A stretch of 64,000 nt of DNA. Source: Aquirufa antheringensis. GTDB lineage: Bacteria; Bacteroidota; Bacteroidia; Cytophagales; Spirosomataceae. Location of the stretch: assembly GCF_004307425.1 (NCBI RefSeq), contig NZ_SEWZ01000001.1, forward strand, positions 187,662 through 251,661. The letters run 5' to 3'. Under the pieces are notes generated by a model. The model was not told the origin of the DNA, ran no database searches, and saw only the letters and a program-made list of their open reading frames with translations. A program made the position numbers and the translations under genes. Of the stretch, positions 45,984-53,027 are shown piece by piece (position 1 is the stretch's first letter; each line of letters begins with the position of its first letter).

Positions 45984-46026
45984 AAAAACGCAATTTGGCA
46001 CCTAATGTAAACCAAATTGCGTTTTA
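45984..46026 (-). terminator. Terminator-like hairpin between atpE and atpF
   Basis: A perfect 14-bp stem: 45986-45999 (AAAACGCAATTTGG on +) with 46013-46026, 13-nt loop. On the minus strand it is followed by six T (45989-45984). It sits inside an operon that should continue into atpF, so it likely causes partial termination or protects the atpE 3' end. Confidence 0.75.
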
Positions 46027-46035
46027 AATGGGGTA

Positions 46036-46071
46036 GAATCGGATGCAAAGGCTAACCCTTTGGAGATTCTG
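46036..46071 (-). other. Second stem-loop in the atpE 3' region
   Basis: Outer arms AGAATC/GATTCT (46036-46041, 46066-46071) and inner arms CAAAGG/CCTTTG (46047-46052, 46058-46063) with a 5-nt loop. It has no T-run, so it is more likely an mRNA 3'-stabilising or processing structure than a terminator. Confidence 0.55.
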
Positions 46072-46080
46072 ATTGGTTTC

Positions 46081-46326
46081 TTATTTCAAAGTAACCAATA
46101 GACAAATTACAGCAGCGAATAACGCAACCGCCTCAACGAAGGCAGCAACGATTAACATCGCACCTTGAATTTTTCCAGACGCTTCTGGTTGACGAGCGAT
46201 AGCTTCCATGGCAGAACCACCGATACGACCGATACCCATTCCAGCTCCTAAAGCAGCTAAACCAGCACCAATACCTGCAAGACCAAGACCTACAGAAACT
46301 TCTAATAAAATCGATAAAATAGACAT
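46081..46326 (-). CDS. atpE: ATP synthase F0 subunit c
   Basis: Rotor-ring subunit of 81 residues with two membrane helices. Helix 1 is Gly/Ala-rich (GLGLAGIGAGLAALGAGMGIG). The polar loop is GGSAMEAIARQPEASGKIQ, and the ion-binding carboxylate is the Glu in AAFVEAVALFAAVICLL. The ring requires roughly ten copies per complex, which fits the hairpins directly downstream. Confidence 0.96.
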   Translation of the reverse strand: MSILSILLEVSVGLGLAGIGAGLAALGAGMGIGRIGGSAMEAIARQPEASGKIQGAMLIVAAFVEAVALFAAVICLLVTLK

Positions 46327-46362
46327 ACGATTTGGGTTTATATAAAAAAAATAATTTACAAA

Positions 46363-47469
46363 TTAATGGTGATGCTCTTCTACCGCCGCTCCGATATAAG
46401 TCGAAACTAACATCGTAAAGATGAAGGCTTGAATGAAGGCAACAATCAGCTCAATTACGTTCATGAAAAGCGAGAAAGGGACTACTGCTAGACCTAAAGC
46501 CGCGTTTTCAAAAATGAAAATCAAGGATACTAAACTTAATAAAATGATGTGACCCGCTGTAATGTTCGCAAACAAACGAACCATTAAAGAGAAAGGCTTC
46601 ATGAAAATACCTACGATCTCTACCGGCGTTAAAATAACTAACATCCACTTAGGAACACCTGGCATCGCGAAGATGTGCGTCCAATATGTAGAACGGCCAT
46701 TGAAGTTCGTTACAAAGAAGGCAATGATCGCTAACACTAAGGTTACCGCGATATTTCCCGTTAAGTTAGCTCCACCGGGAATTAAACCTAACATGTTATT
46801 AAACCAAATAAAGAAGAAGATCGTCAATAAATACGGCATGAAACGACGGTAGTGTTTTTCGCCAATGTTATTCTTCGCAATTTCATCGCGAACGAAAATG
46901 ATGATCGGTTCGAACATCGATTGCATTCCTTTAGGAGCTCTGTGAGGATTTTCCTTGTATTTGCGACCAATACCGATGAAGATAGTCAATAATAAAACCG
47001 CTGAAAGCAACAAAGAAGCTACGTTCTTCGTGATAGAAAAGTCATAAACTTTCTCGCCATTTTCTGCGTGTATCTTTCCGTGCTCTAAAACGAATCCGTT
47101 GTAAGGAATTTCTTCATGGTGTTCGTTTTTGAAATTAGATGACGAGAATACTTGAACACCTGCTGATGTTGTGTACACGATGCAAGGCAAAGGTAAAGTC
47201 GCATGGAAATGGCCAATCGTAAAGAAATGCCAATCGTGCTCATCCGCAATGTGGTGAAGAATTAATTTACCTGGATCAAATTTTTCAGATGGAGCTTCAT
47301 GAGCTGCAGGAGTAGCTGCGTGAGCCGCCGTATCTGCGTGAGCAGAATCGTGCGCTACAACTGGTTCGTTTGCGAACACATTAAAGCTAATAAAGCTTAA
47401 GAAAAGCCCTAGTAGTATATTCGAAAAGTACATTTTTTGTGTTGAAGTCTTGACCTGCATCTGAAACAT
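46363..47469 (-). CDS. atpB: ATP synthase F0 subunit a (long N-terminal extension)
   Basis: Stator channel subunit. The essential arginine lies in SLMVRLFANITAGHIILLSL, and the last helices are NVIELIVAFIQAFIFTMLVSTYIG. At 368 residues it is about 100 longer than the E. coli protein. The extra part is a signal-peptide-like start (FSNILLGLFLSFISFNVFA) followed by an Ala/His-rich stretch and a periplasmic domain, as is usual in Bacteroidota. ATG starts at 47469, 47460 or 47433 are all possible; the longest is given. Confidence 0.93.
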   Translation of the reverse strand: MFQMQVKTSTQKMYFSNILLGLFLSFISFNVFANEPVVAHDSAHADTAAHAATPAAHEAPSEKFDPGKLILHHIADEHDWHFFTIGHFHATLPLPCIVYTTSAGVQVFSSSNFKNEHHEEIPYNGFVLEHGKIHAENGEKVYDFSITKNVASLLLSAVLLLTIFIGIGRKYKENPHRAPKGMQSMFEPIIIFVRDEIAKNNIGEKHYRRFMPYLLTIFFFIWFNNMLGLIPGGANLTGNIAVTLVLAIIAFFVTNFNGRSTYWTHIFAMPGVPKWMLVILTPVEIVGIFMKPFSLMVRLFANITAGHIILLSLVSLIFIFENAALGLAVVPFSLFMNVIELIVAFIQAFIFTMLVSTYIGAAVEEHHH

Positions 47470-47484
47470 TAATCTTGCTATTTT

Positions 47485-47844
47485 CTAAAAACGTCGCAAG
47501 TTACGAAGCAAACCAAAAATTTCAAAATTTGTGCTACATAAATAGAGTACAAAAAAGTTGCTGACGAACAAGACAAGGTTTGGGGTGTGGATATAGGCGA
47601 AGAAACCGATAAAAACGACGCTTAAAATAAAGCGAATCGTCAAGGAAATCATCTGAAAAGGAATGAATTTCTCGCCTTCGTTTTTTAAACCGAGTTGAGC
47701 GAGGTTGAAGGTCAAATAGGTTTGGAACAACAGAAAGACAAAGATGAATTTCAAGTCCGGGTGTAAATAGGTTAGGAAAGATGTCTGTGCAAGAGCATAC
47801 AGAATACCACCTAGAAGACCGTAAAAAATTGCCATTTTTAACAT
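47485..47844 (-). CDS. Small membrane protein upstream of atpB (AtpI-like position)
   Basis: A 119-residue protein with about four hydrophobic helices (AIFYGLLGGILYALAQTSFL, FIFVFLLFQTYLTFNLAQL, FILSVVFIGFFAYI, NLVLFVSNFFVLYLCST). I do not recognise a named family. Its position just before atpB on the same strand (15 bp gap) and its four-helix layout match the AtpI accessory slot of ATP synthase operons. The start could also be ATG 47835. Confidence 0.7.
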   Translation of the reverse strand: MLKMAIFYGLLGGILYALAQTSFLTYLHPDLKFIFVFLLFQTYLTFNLAQLGLKNEGEKFIPFQMISLTIRFILSVVFIGFFAYIHTPNLVLFVSNFFVLYLCSTNFEIFGLLRNLRRF

Positions 47845-47944
47845 GGGACAAATATCGGTAGAAAGGAATTAATCGGCAAAGTTTTTGGAAAAAAGCGATT
47901 TCGGCTGTTAATTGCATCCTCAAATCAAAAAGCCTCGCTTGTTG

Positions 47945-48057
47945 ATTTATAAAGAAGAAGGGAGAGACTAGGCTCAGTGAACTTCTGGCAACCCGTCTGC
48001 AAAGCAGACCCCGGTGCTAATTCCTACCCCAGGCGGTGCCTGTTTAGGGAAATATAA
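47945..48057 (+). promoter_or_regulatory. SAM riboswitch (S-box/SAM-I-like) upstream of metX
   Basis: The leader contains the S-box landmarks in order: GGAGAGACTAGGCTCAGTGA, then CTGGCAACC, a P3 stem TCTGC-AAA-GCAGA (47996-48008), then GGTGCTAATTCC and a P4-like CAGGC-GGT-GCCTG. A P1 stem can form between TTTATA (about 47945) and TATAAA (about 48053), just before the metX start. No separate T-run terminator is seen, so control of translation initiation is more likely. SAM binding would switch off methionine synthesis. Confidence 0.85.
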
Positions 48058-48069
48058 ACCATTTTGTGC

Positions 48070-49170
48070 ATGCAAGCTGAGTTTCATCATTTTCATTCCG
48101 CGTCCCCATTTGCCCTTGAATTAGGGGGTGAATTACCTGCTTTGGATTTATCTTACCAAACCTGGGGCAAACTCAATGCTAAAAAAGACAATGTGGTCTG
48201 GATTTGCCACGCCTTCACCGGAAGTCACGATGTGGCAGAATGGTGGCAAGGGCTCGTAGGCCCCGGAAAGTTATTCAATCCAGAAAACAATTTAATCGTC
48301 TGTGTGAACATTTTGGGTTCTCATTATGGTTCGTCTGGCCCCTTAACGGTGGATCCGAGAACTGGAAAGCCTTATTTTCACTCGTTTCCGGACGTGACGA
48401 TTCGCGACGTGGTTTCTAGTTTCGAGATTCTGCGCAAGGAATTGAAGATCAATCGCATCAAAACCTGCATCGGTGGTTCCCTGGGAGGTCAGCAGGCGGT
48501 GGAATGGGCGATTGTGAATCCCGGTTTGATCGAAAACCTGATTTTAGTAGCGACGAACGCCGTGCATTCACCTTGGGGAATTGCCTTTAATGAGTCCCAA
48601 AGAATGGCCATCGAAGTCGACCCCTCTTGGAAGGAATCACAGCCTAAAGCCGGTTTAGAAGGAATGAAGGCTGCTCGTGCGACCGCTTTGATCTCTTATC
48701 GGAATTACGAAACCTATCAGATTACGCAAGCCCGTAAGGAAAATACCTATGGTTCTTCCCTTCGTGCCGTTTCCTATCAACGCTACCAAGGCGAAAAATT
48801 AGCCCAACGCTTCAATGCCTTTTCCTATTATCAATTATCGAAAATGATGGATTCGCAGGATGTGGGTAGAAATCGTGGCGGAGCCATCGCTGCATTAAAA
48901 TTGATTCAATCAAAAACCCTGGTCATTGGTATTAAATCTGATGCCTTGTTCCCGATTGTGGAGCAAGAGTTTTTGGCTAAATACATTCCTGGTGCCTCTT
49001 TCCACGTCATCGACTCCCTGTATGGGCATGATGGATTCTTAATCGAAAGTGGCTTGATGACCAAGGCCGTTCGATTGTGGCAGAAATTACAACGCCTCGA
49101 AGTCAATCCGATGGCCGATTTCTTCCAAGCTTTAGAAGCTAAACTCGCATCCCATGAAATTTCACAATAA
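48070..49170 (+). CDS. metX: Homoserine O-acetyltransferase
   Basis: Alpha/beta-hydrolase fold enzyme activating homoserine for methionine synthesis. The nucleophile Ser is in CIGGSLGGQQAVEWA. The catalytic Asp lies in VIGIKSDALFPI and the His in DSLYGHDGFLIE. Also present are the N-terminal YQTWGKLN and NILGSHYGSSGPLTVDPRTGKPY segments. 366 residues is normal. ATG 48070 is chosen because it follows the riboswitch; the TTG at 48064 is less likely. It overlaps the next gene by 17 bp. Confidence 0.94.
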   Translation: MQAEFHHFHSASPFALELGGELPALDLSYQTWGKLNAKKDNVVWICHAFTGSHDVAEWWQGLVGPGKLFNPENNLIVCVNILGSHYGSSGPLTVDPRTGKPYFHSFPDVTIRDVVSSFEILRKELKINRIKTCIGGSLGGQQAVEWAIVNPGLIENLILVATNAVHSPWGIAFNESQRMAIEVDPSWKESQPKAGLEGMKAARATALISYRNYETYQITQARKENTYGSSLRAVSYQRYQGEKLAQRFNAFSYYQLSKMMDSQDVGRNRGGAIAALKLIQSKTLVIGIKSDALFPIVEQEFLAKYIPGASFHVIDSLYGHDGFLIESGLMTKAVRLWQKLQRLEVNPMADFFQALEAKLASHEISQ

Positions 49171-49939
49171 AGTTGTTTGGATTACGGGGGCATCCTCTGG
49201 AATCGGTGAAGCCTTAGCTTATGCTTTCGCGGCGGAAGGCGCGCTTTTAGTGTTGTCTGCTCGCAGAGAAGAAGAGTTGCAGCGGGTGGCCAAAGCTTGC
49301 GGCAATGGGTACGTGCTCCCTTTCGACATGCTATCGCTGTCAGAACACGCAGATCGCGTGCAGGATGTCATTCAAACCTATGGTCGTATCGATTATTTGG
49401 TTTTGAATGCCGGAGTTTCTCAGCGTTCTTTTGTAAAAGATACGGAATTCGACGTGTATCGCCGTCTTTTTGAGGTGAATTTCTTTTCGATTGTCTCTTT
49501 GACACAGGCTGTTTTGCCTGTCTTTACCGCCCAAAAATCGGGCGTTTTTGTTCCGATTGCTTCGGTCGCTGGACGTATTTCTACGCCGCGCAGAGCCGCT
49601 TATGGTGCGACGAAACACGCGTTAATCGGATTCTTTGATTCAGTTCGCGCGGAGGTTTTCAATGATGGCATTCGCGTGACCACGATTTTGCCGGGTTACA
49701 TCAGGACGAATATTTCCCTTCACGCGATGAACGAGAATGGGGAGGCATACGGAAAGATGGATCCGAATCAGGCCAAAGGCTTAGATCCCAACGTCACCGC
49801 ACAGAAAATCTTGCAAGCCGTGCTAGCACAGAAAAATGAATTCTTTGTCGGAGGTTTCCTCGAAGGATTTGGCCTATTCGTCAAGCGTTTCTTTCCTTCG
49901 ATTATGCCGTTTATGCTACGGAAGATTAAGAATACGTAG
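49154..49939 (+). CDS. Short-chain dehydrogenase/reductase
   Basis: NAD(P)-dependent SDR of 261 residues. The cofactor motif is TGASSGIG, with NAGVS after strand 4. The catalytic triad is Ser in PIASVAGR and Tyr/Lys in YGATK. The C-terminal membrane-proximal segment FVKRFFPSIMPFMLRKI resembles DHRS7-like members. The start lies inside the end of metX, so it is translated from the same riboswitch-controlled transcript, although a role in methionine metabolism is not evident. Its end overlaps the convergent nucleoside transporter by 14 bp. Confidence 0.9.
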   Translation: MKFHNKVVWITGASSGIGEALAYAFAAEGALLVLSARREEELQRVAKACGNGYVLPFDMLSLSEHADRVQDVIQTYGRIDYLVLNAGVSQRSFVKDTEFDVYRRLFEVNFFSIVSLTQAVLPVFTAQKSGVFVPIASVAGRISTPRRAAYGATKHALIGFFDSVRAEVFNDGIRVTTILPGYIRTNISLHAMNENGEAYGKMDPNQAKGLDPNVTAQKILQAVLAQKNEFFVGGFLEGFGLFVKRFFPSIMPFMLRKIKNT

Positions 49940-51116
49940 TCTTTTTTTCATTAAAGAAGAAAACGAAAAGCAGCAAAACGACTCCTGCAATCGCAGCCGG
50001 AACCATCCAAACCGCTTGCCAATTCTTGACGTCATTTATAGTATAATAATCTAATACGATTCCTGATAGCTTCGATCCGATGCCCATTCCGATGCCATAG
50101 GTGGCAAACGTGATTAAACCTTGTGCGGAATTTTTGATTTTATCGCCGGCTTTTTGGTCCGTATAAATCTGTCCGGTCACAAAGAAGAAATCGTAGCAAA
50201 CGCCGTGCAGAATAATCCCGATATACAGGATCCATTCGCTTGAAATTCCATCCCCATAACCGAAGCAAAGGAATCGAATAATCCACGCCACTAAACCCAC
50301 GACAAGCATTTTCTTTACACCTAATCGGGTAAAGGCAATCGGAATTAACAGCATGAAAATCACTTCAGAAGCCTGTCCTAAAGACATTTTGTTCTCTACA
50401 TTGCTCATATGTGCATCCGTTAAGGATGGATTTGCCATCGCATAATAGAAGGACAAGGGGATGCAGATCAAAATCGAAGAAATAAAGAAGATCAAGAAAG
50501 AACGGTCTTTAAAAAGTTTCAGCGCATCTAAACCCAAAATCTGTGCTACTGACGCATTCTTATCAGCTTTAGGAGGCGTATTAGGTAAGGTAAACGAGTA
50601 AATTCCTAGAAGGAAGGAAGTGTACATCGCGATCTCAAAAATGGCCACCTTGTCTCCCAGCGCATAAAATCCAATAATATTAGTCACCACTATCCAAGCA
50701 ATCGTTCCTGTCACGCGAATCGTAGGGAATTCCTTTTCTGGATTAGACATCTGGTTCATTGCAATCGAATTCGATAAGGCCAAATTAGGGGCAAAGCAAA
50801 GTGTATAGGCTAAGATATACCAGAAAAAGGCTTCAGGGTCTCTTTCTAAGCTCAAGAAGTAGAGGATCACACCGCCCAAAATATTTAAAAAGCCCATGAC
50901 TTTTTGAGCAGCAAAAAAGCGGTCTGAAATCAAGCCCACGAAGAAAGGGGCAAAGATGGAAGCAATCGCAAAAGTGGTGTAAGCATTCCCTACTTGATCA
51001 CCCGTAGCGTGAAGATTATCTAATAAGTATTTACTCATTTGACCATACCAGGCGCCCCATCCGAAAAACATCAGGAACATCATGGACATGAGTTGGAATT
51101 TTACGCTACTTTTCAT
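49926..51116 (-). CDS. Nucleoside:H+ symporter family MFS transporter (NupG-like)
   Basis: Twelve-helix transporter of 396 residues in the nucleoside-symporter branch of MFS. The N-terminus MKSSVKFQLMSMMFLMFFGWGAWYGQMSKYL and GLISDRFFAAQKVMGFLNI are typical, as is HGVCYDFFFVTGQIYTDQKA in the second half. It probably imports nucleosides across the inner membrane. It is preceded by an AT-rich region with a consensus -7 box. Confidence 0.88.
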   Translation of the reverse strand: MKSSVKFQLMSMMFLMFFGWGAWYGQMSKYLLDNLHATGDQVGNAYTTFAIASIFAPFFVGLISDRFFAAQKVMGFLNILGGVILYFLSLERDPEAFFWYILAYTLCFAPNLALSNSIAMNQMSNPEKEFPTIRVTGTIAWIVVTNIIGFYALGDKVAIFEIAMYTSFLLGIYSFTLPNTPPKADKNASVAQILGLDALKLFKDRSFLIFFISSILICIPLSFYYAMANPSLTDAHMSNVENKMSLGQASEVIFMLLIPIAFTRLGVKKMLVVGLVAWIIRFLCFGYGDGISSEWILYIGIILHGVCYDFFFVTGQIYTDQKAGDKIKNSAQGLITFATYGIGMGIGSKLSGIVLDYYTINDVKNWQAVWMVPAAIAGVVLLLFVFFFNEKKTTYS

Positions 51117-51408
51117 CTTTTTTTAGGTTTAGAGAGACCAAAAATACAAATTTGTGCGAAATTTAAAATTTTCTGAAAATATATTTTTCGGGCTTTTTGT
51201 CGGTTTTCCTATACCTGTTTTCCGTATTTTTTTCATTTTTCCGAAAGACAAGTCTGTTTTTGTATCGGCTTTTTGGGATTATGGCAAAAATCTCATTTTA
51301 TCCCCCAAAAACACTACTTGGCTCCGCTTTTCTCCCGGGGTTTACTTATTTGATAAACCGTATTATTTATCGTTTTTTTGAGGACTGAAATGTATTCAGC
51401 CACTCATT
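51117..51408. other. AT-rich divergent intergenic region
   Basis: 292 bp between the divergent transporter and DUF3592 genes. Apart from the minus-strand -7 box at 51139, it contains several T-rich stretches with embedded TTTTTG (about 51237-51275) that could host promoters. Short open frames here have no family features and no start signals; I regard them as non-coding. Confidence 0.5.
51139..51146 (-). promoter_or_regulatory. Candidate -7 element of the nucleoside transporter gene
   Basis: Minus strand TATTTTTG, an exact TAnnTTTG match, lies 22 bp before the ATG. The -33 region is only T-rich. Confidence 0.45.
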
Positions 51409-51873
51409 ATGTTCGGAATCTTATTAATATCGGCGCGGCCAACAGGAGAATTTCACGGATCGATGCCCTTGTTTTTGGGAGCATTTACGGTGATCTCCTT
51501 GGTATTAATTGGTTTTGGGATAGTCCTTTTCAAAAAGCGAAAAGAGTGGATACATAATTCGAAAATGACCTACGGCAAAATCGTCGAAATTTCGAAGCGT
51601 TATTCCCGCGATGACCACAGCGGTCGCTTCCCCATTTATTTCCCAATTGTCTCTTACTATGTGAACGGTTTGGAATTTAGACGCGAAGCGGATAAAGGTT
51701 TGGCCAAAAACTGTGAAATAGGGCAAGAAATCCCCGTTCGTTACCTTTCCGAGAATCCCTACGAAGCCTCTTTAGCTGAAAATACGGTTCCCGGTTTAAA
51801 TCCATCGATCTTCTTTGCGATGGGCCTCTTGATGCTAGCTAGCGCGATCATCTTGTTGATCATGAAGTCCTAA
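51409..51873 (+). CDS. DUF3592 membrane protein
   Basis: A 154-residue protein with a membrane helix at each end (about residues 18-40 and 132-151). A DUF3592 beta domain lies between them (TYGKIVEISKRYSRDDHSGRFPIYFPIVSYYVNGLEFRREAD...VRYLSENPYEASL). The function of the family is unknown. The myo-inositol oxygenase gene follows after 47 bp; a shared transcript is possible. Confidence 0.8.
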   Translation: MFGILLISARPTGEFHGSMPLFLGAFTVISLVLIGFGIVLFKKRKEWIHNSKMTYGKIVEISKRYSRDDHSGRFPIYFPIVSYYVNGLEFRREADKGLAKNCEIGQEIPVRYLSENPYEASLAENTVPGLNPSIFFAMGLLMLASAIILLIMKS

Positions 51874-51920
51874 TTTCATTTTTCGTAGCCTTTTTGTAAA
51901 TTGGTCCAAAATCTAGGACT

Positions 51921-52748
51921 ATGGAAACCCCTATTAAAGAAAAAGAGCAGTTTAGAAATTACGATCAAGGTGATATCACCGCTGCCGTAAAAGAACATTA
52001 CCGCAAAATGCGCTCTCGCCAAACCTACGACTACGTTCAGCGCATGAAGGCCAAATACCTGACATTCGAACGTCCCATGGATCTTTGGGAAATGATGGAG
52101 CGCCTAAACGTCCTCGTCGATGTTTCCGATCCTGATTTAAATCTACCTAACATCATTCACCTATTGCAATCTGCAGAAGGTATGCGCGCGGACAATCGCC
52201 CCGACTGGATGCAGTTAGTCGGTTTAATTCATGACCTCGGAAAGGCCATGTACTTATTCGGTTCAGACGAAGACGGCACTTCACAAGCCGAACAATGGGG
52301 ATTAGTAGGAGATGTATTTGTCATAGGATGTAAATTGCCAGACTCTTGTGTCTATCCAGAGTTCAATGCCTTGAATCCGGACATGCAAGACCCTCGCTAC
52401 AATACCGAATTAGGAGTTTACGAAGCAGGATGTGGTCTAGATAACGTTCATCTAGCCTGGGGACACGATGAATATTTATTCCAAATACTACGTAATCACC
52501 AAGAGAATACTATCCCAGAAGCAGGAATGGCCATGATTCGGTATCATTCATTCTACCCATGGCACTCAGGCGGTAGCTACAAAGCTTTGCTGAACGATAA
52601 AGACTCGCAATACCTCGAGTGGATCCGCGATTTCAATCAATATGATTTGTATACCAAATCTCCTGTGATTCCTGTGTATGAGGAATTGAAGGAGTATTAT
52701 AAGCCGATTGCGGAGAAATATCTCGGTAAAGGGCCTATTTATTGGTAG
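51921..52748 (+). CDS. miox: Inositol oxygenase (MIOX)
   Basis: Di-iron enzyme cleaving myo-inositol with O2 to D-glucuronate. All six iron ligands known from the mouse enzyme have counterparts: His in NIIHLLQSAEGMR, His-Asp in LIHDLGK, His in AWGHDEYLF, His in IRYHSFYPWHS and Asp in NQYDLYTKSPV. The 275-residue length and the C-terminal YLGKGPIYW match animal enzymes (about 285). The TAG stop is the first codon of a long hairpin. No uronate or inositol genes are adjacent. Confidence 0.96.
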   Translation: METPIKEKEQFRNYDQGDITAAVKEHYRKMRSRQTYDYVQRMKAKYLTFERPMDLWEMMERLNVLVDVSDPDLNLPNIIHLLQSAEGMRADNRPDWMQLVGLIHDLGKAMYLFGSDEDGTSQAEQWGLVGDVFVIGCKLPDSCVYPEFNALNPDMQDPRYNTELGVYEAGCGLDNVHLAWGHDEYLFQILRNHQENTIPEAGMAMIRYHSFYPWHSGGSYKALLNDKDSQYLEWIRDFNQYDLYTKSPVIPVYEELKEYYKPIAEKYLGKGPIYW

Positions 52749-52811
52749 TTCTTTAGAGGCTCCTTAAAAACGGCGCAAGCACATGTTTTTTGCGGAGCCT
52801 CTAAAGAACTA
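52746..52811 (+). repeat. Long-armed hairpin unit 1 with conserved core
   Basis: A perfect 18-bp stem (52746-52763 with 52794-52811). A bulged extension adds four pairs (TTGG 52742-52745 with CCAA 52813-52816), so pairing reaches into the last codon of MIOX. The left arm starts exactly at the MIOX stop codon. The 30-nt apex is 3 nt + a 23-nt core (52767-52789: AAAAC, GGCGCAAGCACAT, GTTTT) + 4 nt. There is no T-run after the stem. Confidence 0.9.
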
Positions 52812-52839
52812 TCCAAAATAAAAAGGGCTCTTGGCCTCA

Positions 52840-52903
52840 TAAAACTAAAATACCCCTTGAAAATGGCGCGAGCACATATTTTCTACGGGGTATTTTAGTT
52901 TTA
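52840..52903 (+). repeat. Long-armed hairpin unit 2 with conserved core
   Basis: A perfect 17-bp stem (52840-52856 with 52887-52903), unrelated in sequence to the stem of unit 1. The apex has the same 3 + 23 + 4 nt layout. The core (52860-52882) reads AAAAT, GGCGCGAGCACAT, ATTTT: three changes from unit 1, two of which are a compensating pair. It lies in the gap, not attached to a gene end. Confidence 0.9.
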
Positions 52904-52959
52904 ATCTCTTTCTGAAATAAGTTTTAGATTGGGGTCAAAAATCGCCACCTATTTCCAGA

Positions 52960-53027
52960 GATAAATTTCTTCTCCCTGCTACAAAACATGTGCTTGCGCC
53001 GTTTTAAGCAGGGAGAAGAAATTTATC
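52960..53027 (-). repeat. Long-armed hairpin unit 3, inverted orientation
   Basis: A perfect 21-bp stem (52960-52980 with 53007-53027), again unrelated to the other stems. Read on the minus strand, its core (53005-52983) is identical to that of unit 1. Its arm begins at the second base of the TGA stop of the minus-strand NTF2-like gene, so relative to that transcript it sits exactly as unit 1 does after MIOX. Confidence 0.9.

Noticed and set aside
47534-47923. Overlapping 129-codon minus-strand frame
   Set aside because: It is a shadow of the small membrane protein gene at 47485-47844, which has clear hydrophobic helices and a good start.
47945-48057. SAM-II riboswitch, often found before metX
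   Set aside because: The GGCAACC and GGTGCTAATTCC blocks with a P3 stem between them match the S-box (SAM-I) layout rather than the short SAM-II pseudoknot.
51154-51388. Short + strand ORFs in the AT-rich gap before the DUF3592 gene
   Set aside because: Composition-driven open frames rich in Phe/Leu, with no start context or family features, overlapping promoter-like sequence.
52746-52903. Hairpin units as ordinary rho-independent terminators
   Set aside because: The stems are long and perfect but none is followed by a T-run in the direction of its gene, and the apex is large and conserved, unlike the nearby true terminators.
52746-53027. Integron attC sites or CRISPR repeats
   Set aside because: There is no RYYYAAC/GTTRRRY pair as in attC, no regular spacing or identical repeat/spacer pattern, one unit is inverted, and no integrase or cas gene is present.
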